A stretch of 64,000 nucleotides of DNA from Planctomycetota bacterium. GTDB taxonomy: Bacteria > Planctomycetota > Phycisphaerae > UBA1845 > UTPLA1. A program made the translations under genes and the position numbers. Under the pieces are notes generated by a model. The model was not told the origin of the DNA. It searched no databases and saw only the letters and a list, made by a program, of their open reading frames with translations. The stretch covers positions 28,542 through 92,541 of the forward strand of contig QEVG01000015.1 in assembly GCA_003576905.1 (NCBI GenBank), written 5' to 3'. Below are positions 20,200 to 29,081 of this stretch, one piece after another (position 1 is the stretch's first letter; every line of letters begins with the position of its first letter).

Positions 20200-23064
20200 A
20201 TGCCTATGAACATGCGAAAAACCGTGGTGGCTCTGCTGGCCCTGTTCCTCGGTGTGGGGTTCTGGGCGGCGGGGTGCAGGAAGTCCGAAGGAGAGTCGGA
20301 ATCGCGCCCGAAAGGGCAGAAAGACGATCTTTCGGACAGCTCGCTCGCCCGAGTTGTCGGCACGAAGGGGATGAACGTGCTGTATGTCTCGGTGGACACG
20401 ACGCGAGCCGACCACCTGGGCTGCTACGGGCACCCGCTGTCCAAGACGCCCCATATCGACCGATTCGCGTCGGAGGGGGCGCGATTCGCGCAGTGCATTT
20501 CGTCCGCGCCGCTGACGCTTGTGTCACACTCGACAATGATGACGGGGTCCTACCAGTTCGTTCACGGAGCGCGGGACAATACGGCGTTCAAGCTCGCGCC
20601 GGAAAATACGACCCTGGCGGAGATTTTTCTTGAAGCGGGATACACGACGCACGCCGAGGTGGCCACGATCATCCTCGACCCCCAGTTCGGCCTGAATCAG
20701 GGATTCGAGGTATACAACGGCGTTCCTCCGGTACAGGAGCCGGGCGTCGCGGGCGGCAAGCGCGTTATCGACGCGGAAGACAGTGCGCCGGAGACGGATC
20801 CGGTCGACGAGCAGCTCGGGCAGCTCAAGACGGATCGGCTGGCGGTGAGCATCACCGACGCGGCCATTGAGAAACTGCGCACACTGAAGACCTCGGACAA
20901 GCCGTTCTTCATGTTTCTCCACTACTACGATCCGCACTGGCCGCAGGAAGCGCCGGAGGAGTTCGCCAAGCAGTTCGTCGATCCCTATCTCGCCGAGATC
21001 GCCTACTTCGATTTTCACTTCGGCCGGCTGATCGACGAGGTCGACCACCTCGGGCTCGCGGAGAAGACGCTGATAATCCTTGTCTCCGATCATGGCGAGG
21101 GCAAGGGCGAGCACGGAGAGCGAACGCATTCGTGTTTCATTTACGATTCCACGCTCCACGTCCCGTGCATCATGCGCTGCCGGGGCGTTGTCCCCGCGGG
21201 CCTCGTCGTCAAGCCGCAGGTTCGATTGATCGACATGGCGCCGACCATCCTCGAATTCGTCGGCATGGAGTCGTTGAAGACGCCGCAGATGCAGGGCGCG
21301 AGCCTCCTGCCGCTGCTCGCCAACCCGGGATTGACGCCCGGCCTTCAGGCATACGCTGATTCCATCGTGCCACAGATGATGTTCGGGTATTCGCCGCTGC
21401 GCGCCCTTCGGACGGACGAACACAAGTACATCCACGCGCCGGCGCCGGAGCTCTATGATCTGACGCAGGATCCGCTCGAGGTTTTCAATCGCGCGCCGGG
21501 CGACGAGGCCCTGACGCGGGAAATGCGACAGTTGCTTTACGATCTGATCGCGAATTCGCCCGCGCCGCCGGGGTCGCGCGCGACAGTGTCGGCGTCCGAC
21601 GAGGAAACGCTGGAGAAGCTTCGGGCCCTGGGCTACATCGGCACCGACGACTCGCTGGAGGGAATGTCGCAGGGATCGGAACTGGATCAGTTCGAGCCGG
21701 TCGGGGACAACCCGCGCGACCACATCGAAGAAATCGAACTCCTGACGGGCGGAATGGGGGCGGTACGGATCGCGGACTTCGAAAAGGCCGAGATCGGGCT
21801 GCGCCGCCTTGTTGAGCTGCGTCCGGATCACAAGCTGGCAGTGGGCACGCTGGCGACGGCGCTGTGGGGCCAGAAGAAGTACGAGGAGGCGGAAATCTGG
21901 TTTCGAAAGGCGATCGAGCTTGATCCGAAGGAGTGCCGGCTGCGGCGCCAGCTCGGCGTCGTCCTCCGAAATCTTAAGAAATACGGCGAGGCGGAAAAGG
22001 CGTTTCGCGACGGCCTGGCGTGTTCCAACAAGGACGCCGCGAACTGGAGCGACCTTGCCGGGATTCTCTATGAACAGAGGCGATACGAGGAGTGCATCGA
22101 GGCGATCAACGAGGCAGACAGGCTTAGCCCGGGTTCGCCGTTGAACCATACGCAGCGCGCGCTGGCCCGGTGCCGGCTGAAACAGTTCGACAAGGCCGTG
22201 GAAGATATTGATCGTGCGATCCGGATCGAGCCGTCGATGCCGCGGGCCCACTCGACCAAGGCGATCATTCTTTCGGAGATGGGCAAGCCGGAAGAAGCGA
22301 TCAGCTATCTGAAGGGACACCTGGAGAAGTATCCCGACGATGCGATGTCCCGAAATCAGCTTGCGAGCTTCTATCTCGCCCGCCGCGATGTGGACGCCGC
22401 CGCGCGCGAACTCGCAACGATCGTGGAAAAGGACGAGAAGGCGATCGATGCGAGGCTTCTGCTCGCCGGAATCCAGTCGTCACGCGGGCAGAAGGCGGAG
22501 GCGATCACTCTGTGCAGGAAGGCCGTTGAGCTGGATCCTGACTCCCGCGCGGCCCACGTCCACCTTGCGGCGGCCCTCGTGCAGAATGACGAATTCGCCG
22601 AAGCGATGGACGTATATCGAAACATGCTTGAAAAATGGCCTCTGCCGCAGTTGTATCGCGACGTCGCCAACTTTGCCGCGATGCGCCTCAAGCAGGAATC
22701 GGTCGCCATCGACCTGCTTCGGAAATGCATTCAGGAATTTCCCGAGGACGCGGCCTCGTACAACGACCTCGCCTGGAGGCTCGCGACGACGCCCGACGAT
22801 CAGCTCCGCGACGGCAAGCAGGCTCTCGAACTCGCGAAGCGGGCGAACGGTTTCGCCGAGAGCGACAACCCATTCTTCCTCGATACCCTTGCCGCCGCCC
22901 TGGCCGAGACGGGCGACTTCAAGCAGGCGGCGGACATTGCCCGCCGGGCGAAGGCGCTGGCCCTGGACATGAAGGCGGAGGCGGTCGCGAATGAGATCGC
23001 AGGGAGGATTGAGCTTTACGAGAAGCAGAAGCCCTACCGCGAAAAGCCGCCCGCGACGAAATGA
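20200..23064 (+). CDS. Lipoprotein-like sulfatase-fold protein with C-terminal TPRs (paralogue 2)
   Basis: From the ATG at 20200 (AAGGTG six bases upstream) the protein is 954 residues; a GTG at 20185 is an alternative. The N-terminus is a signal sequence ending FWAAGC, so Cys26 may be lipidated, unlike the membrane-helix anchors of paralogues 1 and 3. The sulfatase-fold domain carries VDTTRADHLGCYG, SDHGEGKGEHG and a Thr106 nucleophile position (TLVSHSTMMTG) in place of Cys/Ser. From about 520 onward there is a long TPR array, including WFRKAIELDPKE, CRKAVELDPDS and LRKCIQEFPEDAASYNDLAW. It starts about 80 bases after paralogue 1 and is probably co-transcribed. Substrate unknown. Confidence 0.83.
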   Translation: MPMNMRKTVVALLALFLGVGFWAAGCRKSEGESESRPKGQKDDLSDSSLARVVGTKGMNVLYVSVDTTRADHLGCYGHPLSKTPHIDRFASEGARFAQCISSAPLTLVSHSTMMTGSYQFVHGARDNTAFKLAPENTTLAEIFLEAGYTTHAEVATIILDPQFGLNQGFEVYNGVPPVQEPGVAGGKRVIDAEDSAPETDPVDEQLGQLKTDRLAVSITDAAIEKLRTLKTSDKPFFMFLHYYDPHWPQEAPEEFAKQFVDPYLAEIAYFDFHFGRLIDEVDHLGLAEKTLIILVSDHGEGKGEHGERTHSCFIYDSTLHVPCIMRCRGVVPAGLVVKPQVRLIDMAPTILEFVGMESLKTPQMQGASLLPLLANPGLTPGLQAYADSIVPQMMFGYSPLRALRTDEHKYIHAPAPELYDLTQDPLEVFNRAPGDEALTREMRQLLYDLIANSPAPPGSRATVSASDEETLEKLRALGYIGTDDSLEGMSQGSELDQFEPVGDNPRDHIEEIELLTGGMGAVRIADFEKAEIGLRRLVELRPDHKLAVGTLATALWGQKKYEEAEIWFRKAIELDPKECRLRRQLGVVLRNLKKYGEAEKAFRDGLACSNKDAANWSDLAGILYEQRRYEECIEAINEADRLSPGSPLNHTQRALARCRLKQFDKAVEDIDRAIRIEPSMPRAHSTKAIILSEMGKPEEAISYLKGHLEKYPDDAMSRNQLASFYLARRDVDAAARELATIVEKDEKAIDARLLLAGIQSSRGQKAEAITLCRKAVELDPDSRAAHVHLAAALVQNDEFAEAMDVYRNMLEKWPLPQLYRDVANFAAMRLKQESVAIDLLRKCIQEFPEDAASYNDLAWRLATTPDDQLRDGKQALELAKRANGFAESDNPFFLDTLAAALAETGDFKQAADIARRAKALALDMKAEAVANEIAGRIELYEKQKPYREKPPATK

Positions 23065-23235
23065 CCGCCGCCTGCCGAGGCGGAGTCATGCCCGATTCCT
23101 CACGCGACAAGACGGGCGATCGGCAATTAGAATCTCGACCAATCGGCGATCGGTGGATCGTGAGCCGCGATTCGCGGGGTATGCCCGACGGTGCGCGTGC
23201 ACAAGCCTGTACCTTGTTTCAGGGAGCGTGGGACA

Positions 23236-25653
23236 TTGGATAGCGGGGAATCAGCCTTGCCCGACGCGCCGGACGCATCGGCCCGGCCGGCGACGAAAAA
23301 ATCCGGTCGCCCCTGGTGGCAGTGGGTCATCGGCTGCGGGCTGATCCTGACCGGCGTGGCGTCCTATGTTCTGCGCTGGGCGGAGCGAAACCAGCCCGAC
23401 TGGTATCTGCGGTGGGCGGCGGTGGACACGGTGCCGTTTAACCCCCCCGACGGAACAAAGACGGTCGATCATGTTCCCGTCACGCCCGGCGCGCTGGCGG
23501 ACTACAACCTGCTGCTCATCACGCTGGACACCACGCGTGCGGACCGGCTCGGGTACTACGGTCATAGGGAGATCGAGACGCCGGTGCTGGACGGTCTGGC
23601 CCGCGAGGGGCTGTTCTTTTCTAGAGCCATCACGACGGCACCGACGACGCTTCCTTCGCACGCTTCCATATTGACGGGGCAGTGGCCCTATCATCACGGC
23701 GCGCGGCTGAACGGCTCGACGCTGCTGGCCGACGACAAGCTGACGCTCGCCGAGATTCTTCGAGAAAAGGGCTATTCCACTGCGGCGATGGTCTCCGCCT
23801 ACGTGCTCGATCACACGTTCGGAGTGGCGCAGGGCTTCGAGGTCTATGACGACAAGGTCACGCATTTCGACGACGCTCCGGTGCATCGCGAGGCGGAGCG
23901 CCGCGGCGATTTGACGACGGACCAGGCCATTGCATGGCTCAAGTCGCCGGCCGCGGCGCGAAAGTTCTTCCTGTGGGTGCACTACTATGACGCGCACGGC
24001 CCGTATGAGCCGCCGGGCGATCTCGCGGAAAAGTACGAAACGATGAAATACGACGGCGAGATCGTTTTCATCGACCGCCAGATCGCGCGGCTGCTGGAGC
24101 AGCTCCGGCTGTCCAACCTGCGCGACAAGACGCTGATCGCCGTCGTGGGGGATCACGGCGAGGGCCTGGGCCAGCATCGCGAATGGACCCACGGCCTGAT
24201 GCTTTACGAGCCAACGGTGCATGTCCCGTTCATTCTGAACTGTCCCGGCCGGATCCCGGGCGGGTTGCACGTGGCCCGAGAGGTATCGGTCGTGGATGTG
24301 ATGCCCACGCTCCTCGGCATGATCGGCGTGGAAGCGCCGGCGTGCGACGGCGTGACATTGCTGGCGCCGTGGGCGGCCGAACGGCGCATCTACATGGAGA
24401 CGAGCGAGGGATTCAATCAGTATGGGTTGTCACCGCTCCTGGCGGTACGCGACGGGCGGCGTAAGTACATTTACGGGCCGTCGCCGGAGCTCTACGACAT
24501 CCCGGCCGATCCGGACGAGGGCCGCGATCTGGCCGCCGCGGAGAAAACGGAAGCCGAGCGAATGAAAACCGATCTGGAGCGGCTCTTCGGCGCGGATCTG
24601 GCCAAGGCGATGAACGTGGAGGTGGCACAGAATCTCGGCACGGCGGAGCGTGACAAACTGGCGGCACTCGGCTACATCTCCTCGGGCCTGACGGCGATTC
24701 CCAAAGGCGCGGAACTGCCGGATCCCAAGTCGGTCATGCCGATTGTGAACCGCCTGGAGCGGATTCTGGCGATTCCCGTCGACGGCACCCGTGCGGAGGC
24801 GATCAGGAAGCTCGAAGAGCTTCGGGACGATCACCCGGACTTTTACGCCGTATATAAGCACCTGGCGATATTGTACTTCGAGGAAAAGGAGTATTACCTG
24901 GCGGCGGCAGCGCTGGAGCAGGCGCTCGACATCTACCCCGACGTGGCGAGCAATCTGCTGCTTCTTGCACGGGCCCAGGTCCTGATGCGGGAATATCGCC
25001 ACGCGGTCGAGAACTATCGCCGGGCGATCGAGGTATCCTCGGACAAGTTCACGCCGCTGGCGGAACTTGGCCGGCTGCTGCTGGAATCGCAGCAGTTCGA
25101 CCGGGCGGCGACGGAACTGGAGGCCGCGCTGGCGATCAACCCGGAGGACGCGCTGACGCTGGAGGCGATGGCTTTCGCGTCGCAGAAGCTCGGCCGGAAG
25201 GATGCCTGGGTCGCGACACTGCGCGGGCGGATCGCGGAGCGTCCCGAGCTTCCGGAGACGCGCTGCGCGCTTGCATTTCTGCTGGCGGCGGATGACCGAC
25301 ACCGGGAAGCGCTGGAGCTTCTGGTGGAGGGAAGCCGCGTGGCGGGCGACCGCCCCGAATTCGCCAACGCGACGGCGCGGATCATCCTCGACGCCCCGGA
25401 CCGCAATCGGTTCGACGCGGCCCGTGTGGTGGCGATGGCGGAGGCGGCCTGCAAGGCGACGGACAGCGCCAACGCGCGCTACCTGCATACGCTCATGCTG
25501 GCCTATGCCTACGCCGGGCGGATCGCAGAGGCCGTGCGAGCCGGCGAAGCCGCGCTGGCGATTGCCGACCGCAACCGGATGACGCGCCTGGCGAGTGACA
25601 TTACAAAGGCACTTGACCGCCTGCGGGCTGCGCCCGTTTCCCCCGCCTCATGA
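23236..25653 (+). CDS. Membrane-anchored sulfatase-fold protein with C-terminal TPRs (paralogue 3)
   Basis: This is a near copy of paralogue 1 in architecture: N-terminal helix WWQWVIGCGLILTGVASYVL, LDTTRADRLGYYG, Thr138 in TLPSHASILTG, GDHGEGLGQH, then TPRs from about 520. I prefer the TTG at 23236 because AGGGAG lies nine bases upstream and the resulting N-terminus (LDSGESALP) matches MDPTVESAAP of paralogue 1; the GTG at 23191 would add 15 residues. The product is 805 residues. As in its paralogues the sulfatase Cys/Ser is replaced by Thr. It ends only 224 bases before purM, which has its own predicted promoter. Confidence 0.84.
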   Translation: MDSGESALPDAPDASARPATKKSGRPWWQWVIGCGLILTGVASYVLRWAERNQPDWYLRWAAVDTVPFNPPDGTKTVDHVPVTPGALADYNLLLITLDTTRADRLGYYGHREIETPVLDGLAREGLFFSRAITTAPTTLPSHASILTGQWPYHHGARLNGSTLLADDKLTLAEILREKGYSTAAMVSAYVLDHTFGVAQGFEVYDDKVTHFDDAPVHREAERRGDLTTDQAIAWLKSPAAARKFFLWVHYYDAHGPYEPPGDLAEKYETMKYDGEIVFIDRQIARLLEQLRLSNLRDKTLIAVVGDHGEGLGQHREWTHGLMLYEPTVHVPFILNCPGRIPGGLHVAREVSVVDVMPTLLGMIGVEAPACDGVTLLAPWAAERRIYMETSEGFNQYGLSPLLAVRDGRRKYIYGPSPELYDIPADPDEGRDLAAAEKTEAERMKTDLERLFGADLAKAMNVEVAQNLGTAERDKLAALGYISSGLTAIPKGAELPDPKSVMPIVNRLERILAIPVDGTRAEAIRKLEELRDDHPDFYAVYKHLAILYFEEKEYYLAAAALEQALDIYPDVASNLLLLARAQVLMREYRHAVENYRRAIEVSSDKFTPLAELGRLLLESQQFDRAATELEAALAINPEDALTLEAMAFASQKLGRKDAWVATLRGRIAERPELPETRCALAFLLAADDRHREALELLVEGSRVAGDRPEFANATARIILDAPDRNRFDAARVVAMAEAACKATDSANARYLHTLMLAYAYAGRIAEAVRAGEAALAIADRNRMTRLASDITKALDRLRAAPVSPAS

Positions 25654-25703
25654 CGCGCCGCGCCGGCCCGGTCGCGGCGAACGGTGGTGGGCGAATCGTA
25701 ACT

Positions 25704-25712
25704 TGTTATAAG
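25704..25712 (+). promoter_or_regulatory. Predicted extended -10 promoter for purM
   Basis: TGTTATAAG matches the extended -10 form TGnTATAAT with one mismatch in the hexamer. The corresponding -35 (around 25684) is poor, as is usual for extended -10 promoters. The leader to the purM ATG would be about 160 bases. Confidence 0.4.
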
Positions 25713-25877
25713 GCAATAGATTGCAGGTATCTCTCGGCGTTCCGGACCGGCCGGCCGACTGCATCGACAGCCGCGCGTGCCGGCCTTATCGTGTCGCCGC
25801 CGTACGCGGCGCGCGCGAGCGGTTGTGAAATCCCGCGCGAGCGCCACGCTTCAGTTTCATCGAGCCCCGACGCGCCA

Positions 25878-26957
25878 ATGGCCAGAAAGCGAACACCGCC
25901 GCCCGCAGACCTGACCTACAAGTCCGCCGGCGTCGACATCACCGCGAACGATCGCATGGTTGAGAAGATCCGCCATGCGCTGCGGCGGACGTATGATCCG
26001 CGCGTGCTCTCGCGGCATGGGGCGTTTGCCGGGCTGATGCGGATCGACTACAGCGAGGCGCTATTGCGCCGGAATTTCCGCGAGCCGATCCTGGTATCGG
26101 GGGCCGACGGTGTCGGATCAAAGCTGCTGGTTGGGATGGAGCACGGACGTGTTCGCGACCTCGGGATCGACCTGGTCGCCATGAATGTCAATGACGTCCT
26201 GACGACCGGGGCTGAGCCGCTTTTTTTTCTGGATTACGTCGCCTGTCATCGGCTCGATCCGGACGAGATCGCCGAGATCGTAACCGGCATCTCCGAGGGG
26301 TGTACGCGTGCGCGCTGCGCGCTGCTCGGAGGCGAGACGGCGGAACTGCCCGACCTCTACCGGAAGGGGCATTTCGACCTGGCGGGTTTCTGCGTCGGAG
26401 TTGTCGATCGCCCGCGGATTATCGATGGTCCGAAGCTGGTGGAGCCGGGTGACGTGGTGCTTGGGCTGGCCTCCAGCGGGCTGCATTCGAACGGGTACGC
26501 CCTTGCCCGGAAGGCCCTGGCACGCTTTCCCAAGTCCGCCAGACTGCCGGTCGAACTGGGGGAGCCGCTGGTGGACGCGGTGCTGCGGCCGACGCGGATT
26601 TACGTGAAGTCAATCCTGGCGGTTCTTCAAAAGTACCGGCGGAAACGGGTGATCCGGGCGATGGCGCACATCACCGGCGGGGGGCTGGAGGGGAACATCC
26701 CGCGGGTGATACCCAGGGACTGCGACGTCGCCCTTAAGAGAGGGAGTTGGCCGATCCCCCCGATCTTCCAGCTCGTTCAGTCGGCCGGCGTGGACGAGGC
26801 GGAGATGTACCGCGTGTTCAACATGGGCATCGGGTACGTCGTCATCGTTCGACCGCTGTTTGCCAACAGCGTCATGCATCTTCTGACGAAGCAGGGGGAA
26901 AAGGTCTATCGAATTGGCGTGATCCGCAGGGGCGGCGGACGGCTCGTCTGGCGTTGA
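25878..26957 (+). CDS. purM: Phosphoribosylformylglycinamidine cyclo-ligase (AIR synthetase)
   Basis: PurM makes 5-aminoimidazole ribonucleotide from FGAM in purine synthesis. From the ATG at 25878 the protein is 359 residues, close to the usual 345. Family blocks are clear: YKSAGVDITANDRMV at the N-terminus, VSGADGVGSKL, NDVLTTGAEPLFFLDY, LLGGETAELPDLY and HITGGGLEGNIPRVIP. The frame stays open back to 25650, overlapping the previous stop, but that extension is low-complexity and non-conserved. No strong Shine-Dalgarno sequence precedes the chosen start. No other pur gene is nearby. Confidence 0.94.
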   Translation: MARKRTPPPADLTYKSAGVDITANDRMVEKIRHALRRTYDPRVLSRHGAFAGLMRIDYSEALLRRNFREPILVSGADGVGSKLLVGMEHGRVRDLGIDLVAMNVNDVLTTGAEPLFFLDYVACHRLDPDEIAEIVTGISEGCTRARCALLGGETAELPDLYRKGHFDLAGFCVGVVDRPRIIDGPKLVEPGDVVLGLASSGLHSNGYALARKALARFPKSARLPVELGEPLVDAVLRPTRIYVKSILAVLQKYRRKRVIRAMAHITGGGLEGNIPRVIPRDCDVALKRGSWPIPPIFQLVQSAGVDEAEMYRVFNMGIGYVVIVRPLFANSVMHLLTKQGEKVYRIGVIRRGGGRLVWR

Positions 26958-27017
26958 GCTTGCCCGATTCCCGCCGCATAATTCCACCGGCAAGAGTGAA
27001 AGGAATCCAATAAGCCC

Positions 27018-28262
27018 ATGGGCCTGATCGTACAGAAGTTCGGCGGCACGAGCCTTGCAAACGCGGAGAAGATCCACCGCGCGGCGCGGCGGGCGATCCG
27101 CGCCAAGCTGGACAACAACCAGGTGATTGTGGTCGTTTCGGCGATGGACCAGTCAACGGATGAACTGGTCGACCTTGCGTACCAGATCACTGATCGGCCG
27201 AGCCGGCGGGAGATGGACCAGCTTCTGGCCACCGGCGAGCAGGTTTCGATCGCGCTGATGGCCATGGCGATTCACCACGCCGGGCACGACGCCATCAGCT
27301 TCACCGGCGGGCAGATCGGCCTGAAGACCGATCGCACCTACGGCCGGGCGCGCATCCGGGACATCACGGAGCGCGGGCGCATCGTGTCGCTTCTCAAGCA
27401 GGGGAGCATCGTCATCGTGGCGGGCTTTCAGGGCGTCGATGAGTCGTTCAACATCACGACGCTGGGGCGCGGCGGGTCGGACACGACGGCGGTGGCGCTG
27501 GCGGCGGCGTTCAAGGCCGACGTGTGCGAGATCTACACGGATGTCGACGGGATCTACTCTGCCGATCCGCGCCTGGTGCCGGAGGCGCGCAAGCTGGATC
27601 ACATATTTTACGACGAGATGCTCGAGCTGGCATCGCTCGGAGCGCAGGTGATGCACTCGCGGAGCATCGAGCTGGGCAAGAACTATAACGTGCGGATTCA
27701 CGTCCGCAGCAGCTACACCGACGCGAAGGGGACGGACATCGTGAACGTGGCAGGCGATCTTGAGCAGGTCATCGTGCGCGGGGCGGCGCTGAAGAAAAAT
27801 CTCGCCCGCGTGGAACTGGGACGGGTGCCGAACCGGCCGGGCATCGCGAGCGAAATCTTCCGCCGGGTGGCCGAGCGGGAGATCATCGTGGACGACATCA
27901 TCCAGGTCATCCACGAGGGCGGGACCACCGCCGACATCAGCTTCACGATCGAGGGCGGTGACATCGAGGCGGCACGAAACATCGGGCACGAGTTGTCCGC
28001 CGAGATGCCGGGCATGAAGGTGCAGGTGCGCGACAAGATGGCCAAGGTGTCGGTGGTGGGCGTCGGGATGCGCACGCACACCGGCGTGGCCAGCCGGATG
28101 TTCGAGGCTCTGCGGCAGGCAAACGTCAACATCGAGAACATCAGCACCAGCGAGATCGTCATCAGCTGCGTCATCAACCAGGACGACGGCGATAAGGCCC
28201 TGCGGGCGGTGCATGCCGCCTTCGAGCTCGACCAGGGCCCGAGAAACGGCGATTCGAAGTAA
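27018..28262 (+). CDS. lysC: Aspartate kinase
   Basis: This enzyme phosphorylates aspartate, the first step to Lys, Thr, Met and diaminopimelate. The 414-residue protein has the kinase N-terminus VQKFGGTSLAN, the nucleotide-site block TLGRGGSDTTAVALAAA, and two C-terminal ACT domains (from about 265), the usual allosteric module of a monofunctional aspartokinase. Length matches the lysine/threonine-sensitive class. AAAGGAA lies upstream of the ATG with a somewhat long spacing. A likely terminator follows at 28269-28309. Confidence 0.94.
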   Translation: MGLIVQKFGGTSLANAEKIHRAARRAIRAKLDNNQVIVVVSAMDQSTDELVDLAYQITDRPSRREMDQLLATGEQVSIALMAMAIHHAGHDAISFTGGQIGLKTDRTYGRARIRDITERGRIVSLLKQGSIVIVAGFQGVDESFNITTLGRGGSDTTAVALAAAFKADVCEIYTDVDGIYSADPRLVPEARKLDHIFYDEMLELASLGAQVMHSRSIELGKNYNVRIHVRSSYTDAKGTDIVNVAGDLEQVIVRGAALKKNLARVELGRVPNRPGIASEIFRRVAEREIIVDDIIQVIHEGGTTADISFTIEGGDIEAARNIGHELSAEMPGMKVQVRDKMAKVSVVGVGMRTHTGVASRMFEALRQANVNIENISTSEIVISCVINQDDGDKALRAVHAAFELDQGPRNGDSK

Positions 28263-28268
28263 CGCACG

Positions 28269-28309
28269 CGGTGCGGCAATGAGTTACCGCCGCACCGGCG
28301 CTCGCTTTT
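28269..28309 (+). terminator. Intrinsic terminator after lysC
   Basis: CGGTGCGGC (28269-28277) and GCCGCACCG (28289-28297) form a perfect nine-pair stem with an 11-base loop. A short T-run (TTTT, 28306-28309) follows after eight bases. Confidence 0.55.
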
Positions 28310-28363
28310 GATACATCTCGTCAACACAGGTCGTTAGGCTTTCTTTGTCAAGCGGAGCCCTGA

Positions 28364-28894
28364 ATGGCCCGGGTTCATCGCCGCCGCCGCATGATGTGGG
28401 TGCTGATGGCCGGCTTTGCCGCGCTGTCGATCCTCGACCATGCCGGCGTCTTTGGCTATCGGCCGGGCGATCGCCGCCGATATGACGGGGCGAGGGCGAC
28501 CGTCCGTTCGGTGATTGACGGGCGGACGATCGAGGTCGACCTGCCGGACGGGCGAAGCCCCATCACGCGGCTGCGGCTTCGCGGTCTGGCCGCGCCGGAC
28601 GCGGAGCACGATGCCGCGGCGGAGTACCTGCGGATACATCTGGCCGACCGGAACGTGCGCATACTTCTGGACCCAAACCGCGGGCCCCGCGCGCCCTCGG
28701 GCGAACTGCTCGCCTACATCGTCGCTGATGAAGGAGACGACACGGTCAACGCGAGGCTCATCGCCCTGGGCCTCGCGCGGGCGGAGACCGGCGAGGAACA
28801 TGTCTTCGCGCTGGCCTTCGCGCAGAGGGAGCAGACGGCGCGGCGGCAGAAACGGGGTCTGTGGGCCGTCGACATGGTGCGTGGCATGCCGTGA
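28364..28894 (+). CDS. Membrane-anchored staphylococcal-nuclease-fold protein with degenerate active site
   Basis: The 176-residue product has a basic N-terminus, one hydrophobic segment (about 10-30) and an SNase/thermonuclease-like OB-fold domain: VRSVIDGRTIEVDL, RLRLRGLAAPD, SGELLAYIV and VNARLIALGLARAE, ending in QKRGLW as in many bacterial SNases. Compared with Staphylococcus aureus nuclease, the equivalents of D21, D40, E43 and R87 read R54, A76, D79 and E114; only the R35 equivalent (R71) is kept. Catalysis by the standard calcium mechanism therefore looks unlikely. It may be a binding module. It stands alone between lysC and valS. Confidence 0.72.
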   Translation: MARVHRRRRMMWVLMAGFAALSILDHAGVFGYRPGDRRRYDGARATVRSVIDGRTIEVDLPDGRSPITRLRLRGLAAPDAEHDAAAEYLRIHLADRNVRILLDPNRGPRAPSGELLAYIVADEGDDTVNARLIALGLARAETGEEHVFALAFAQREQTARRQKRGLWAVDMVRGMP

Positions 28895-29081
28895 GCGTCA
28901 GCCGCTCGTCCCGATTGCGAGCGGGTTTCGTCTGAAGCACGCGTTCGATTCGCTCCAGGTCGTCAGCCAACTGGCATTCCAGGAGTGCCGAATCATCGTG
29001 CGATGAGCGAGCTTGCGCGGTTGCTTGCTGGCCCCGTGCGTTGGCCGGATAATGCCCGGCTTTGAAAGAAGCGAACCATCC

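Noticed and set aside
17633..25653. Calling the three large genes ordinary arylsulfatases
   Set aside because: None has the Cys/Ser-x-Pro-x-Arg sulfatase signature; all have Thr and His instead.
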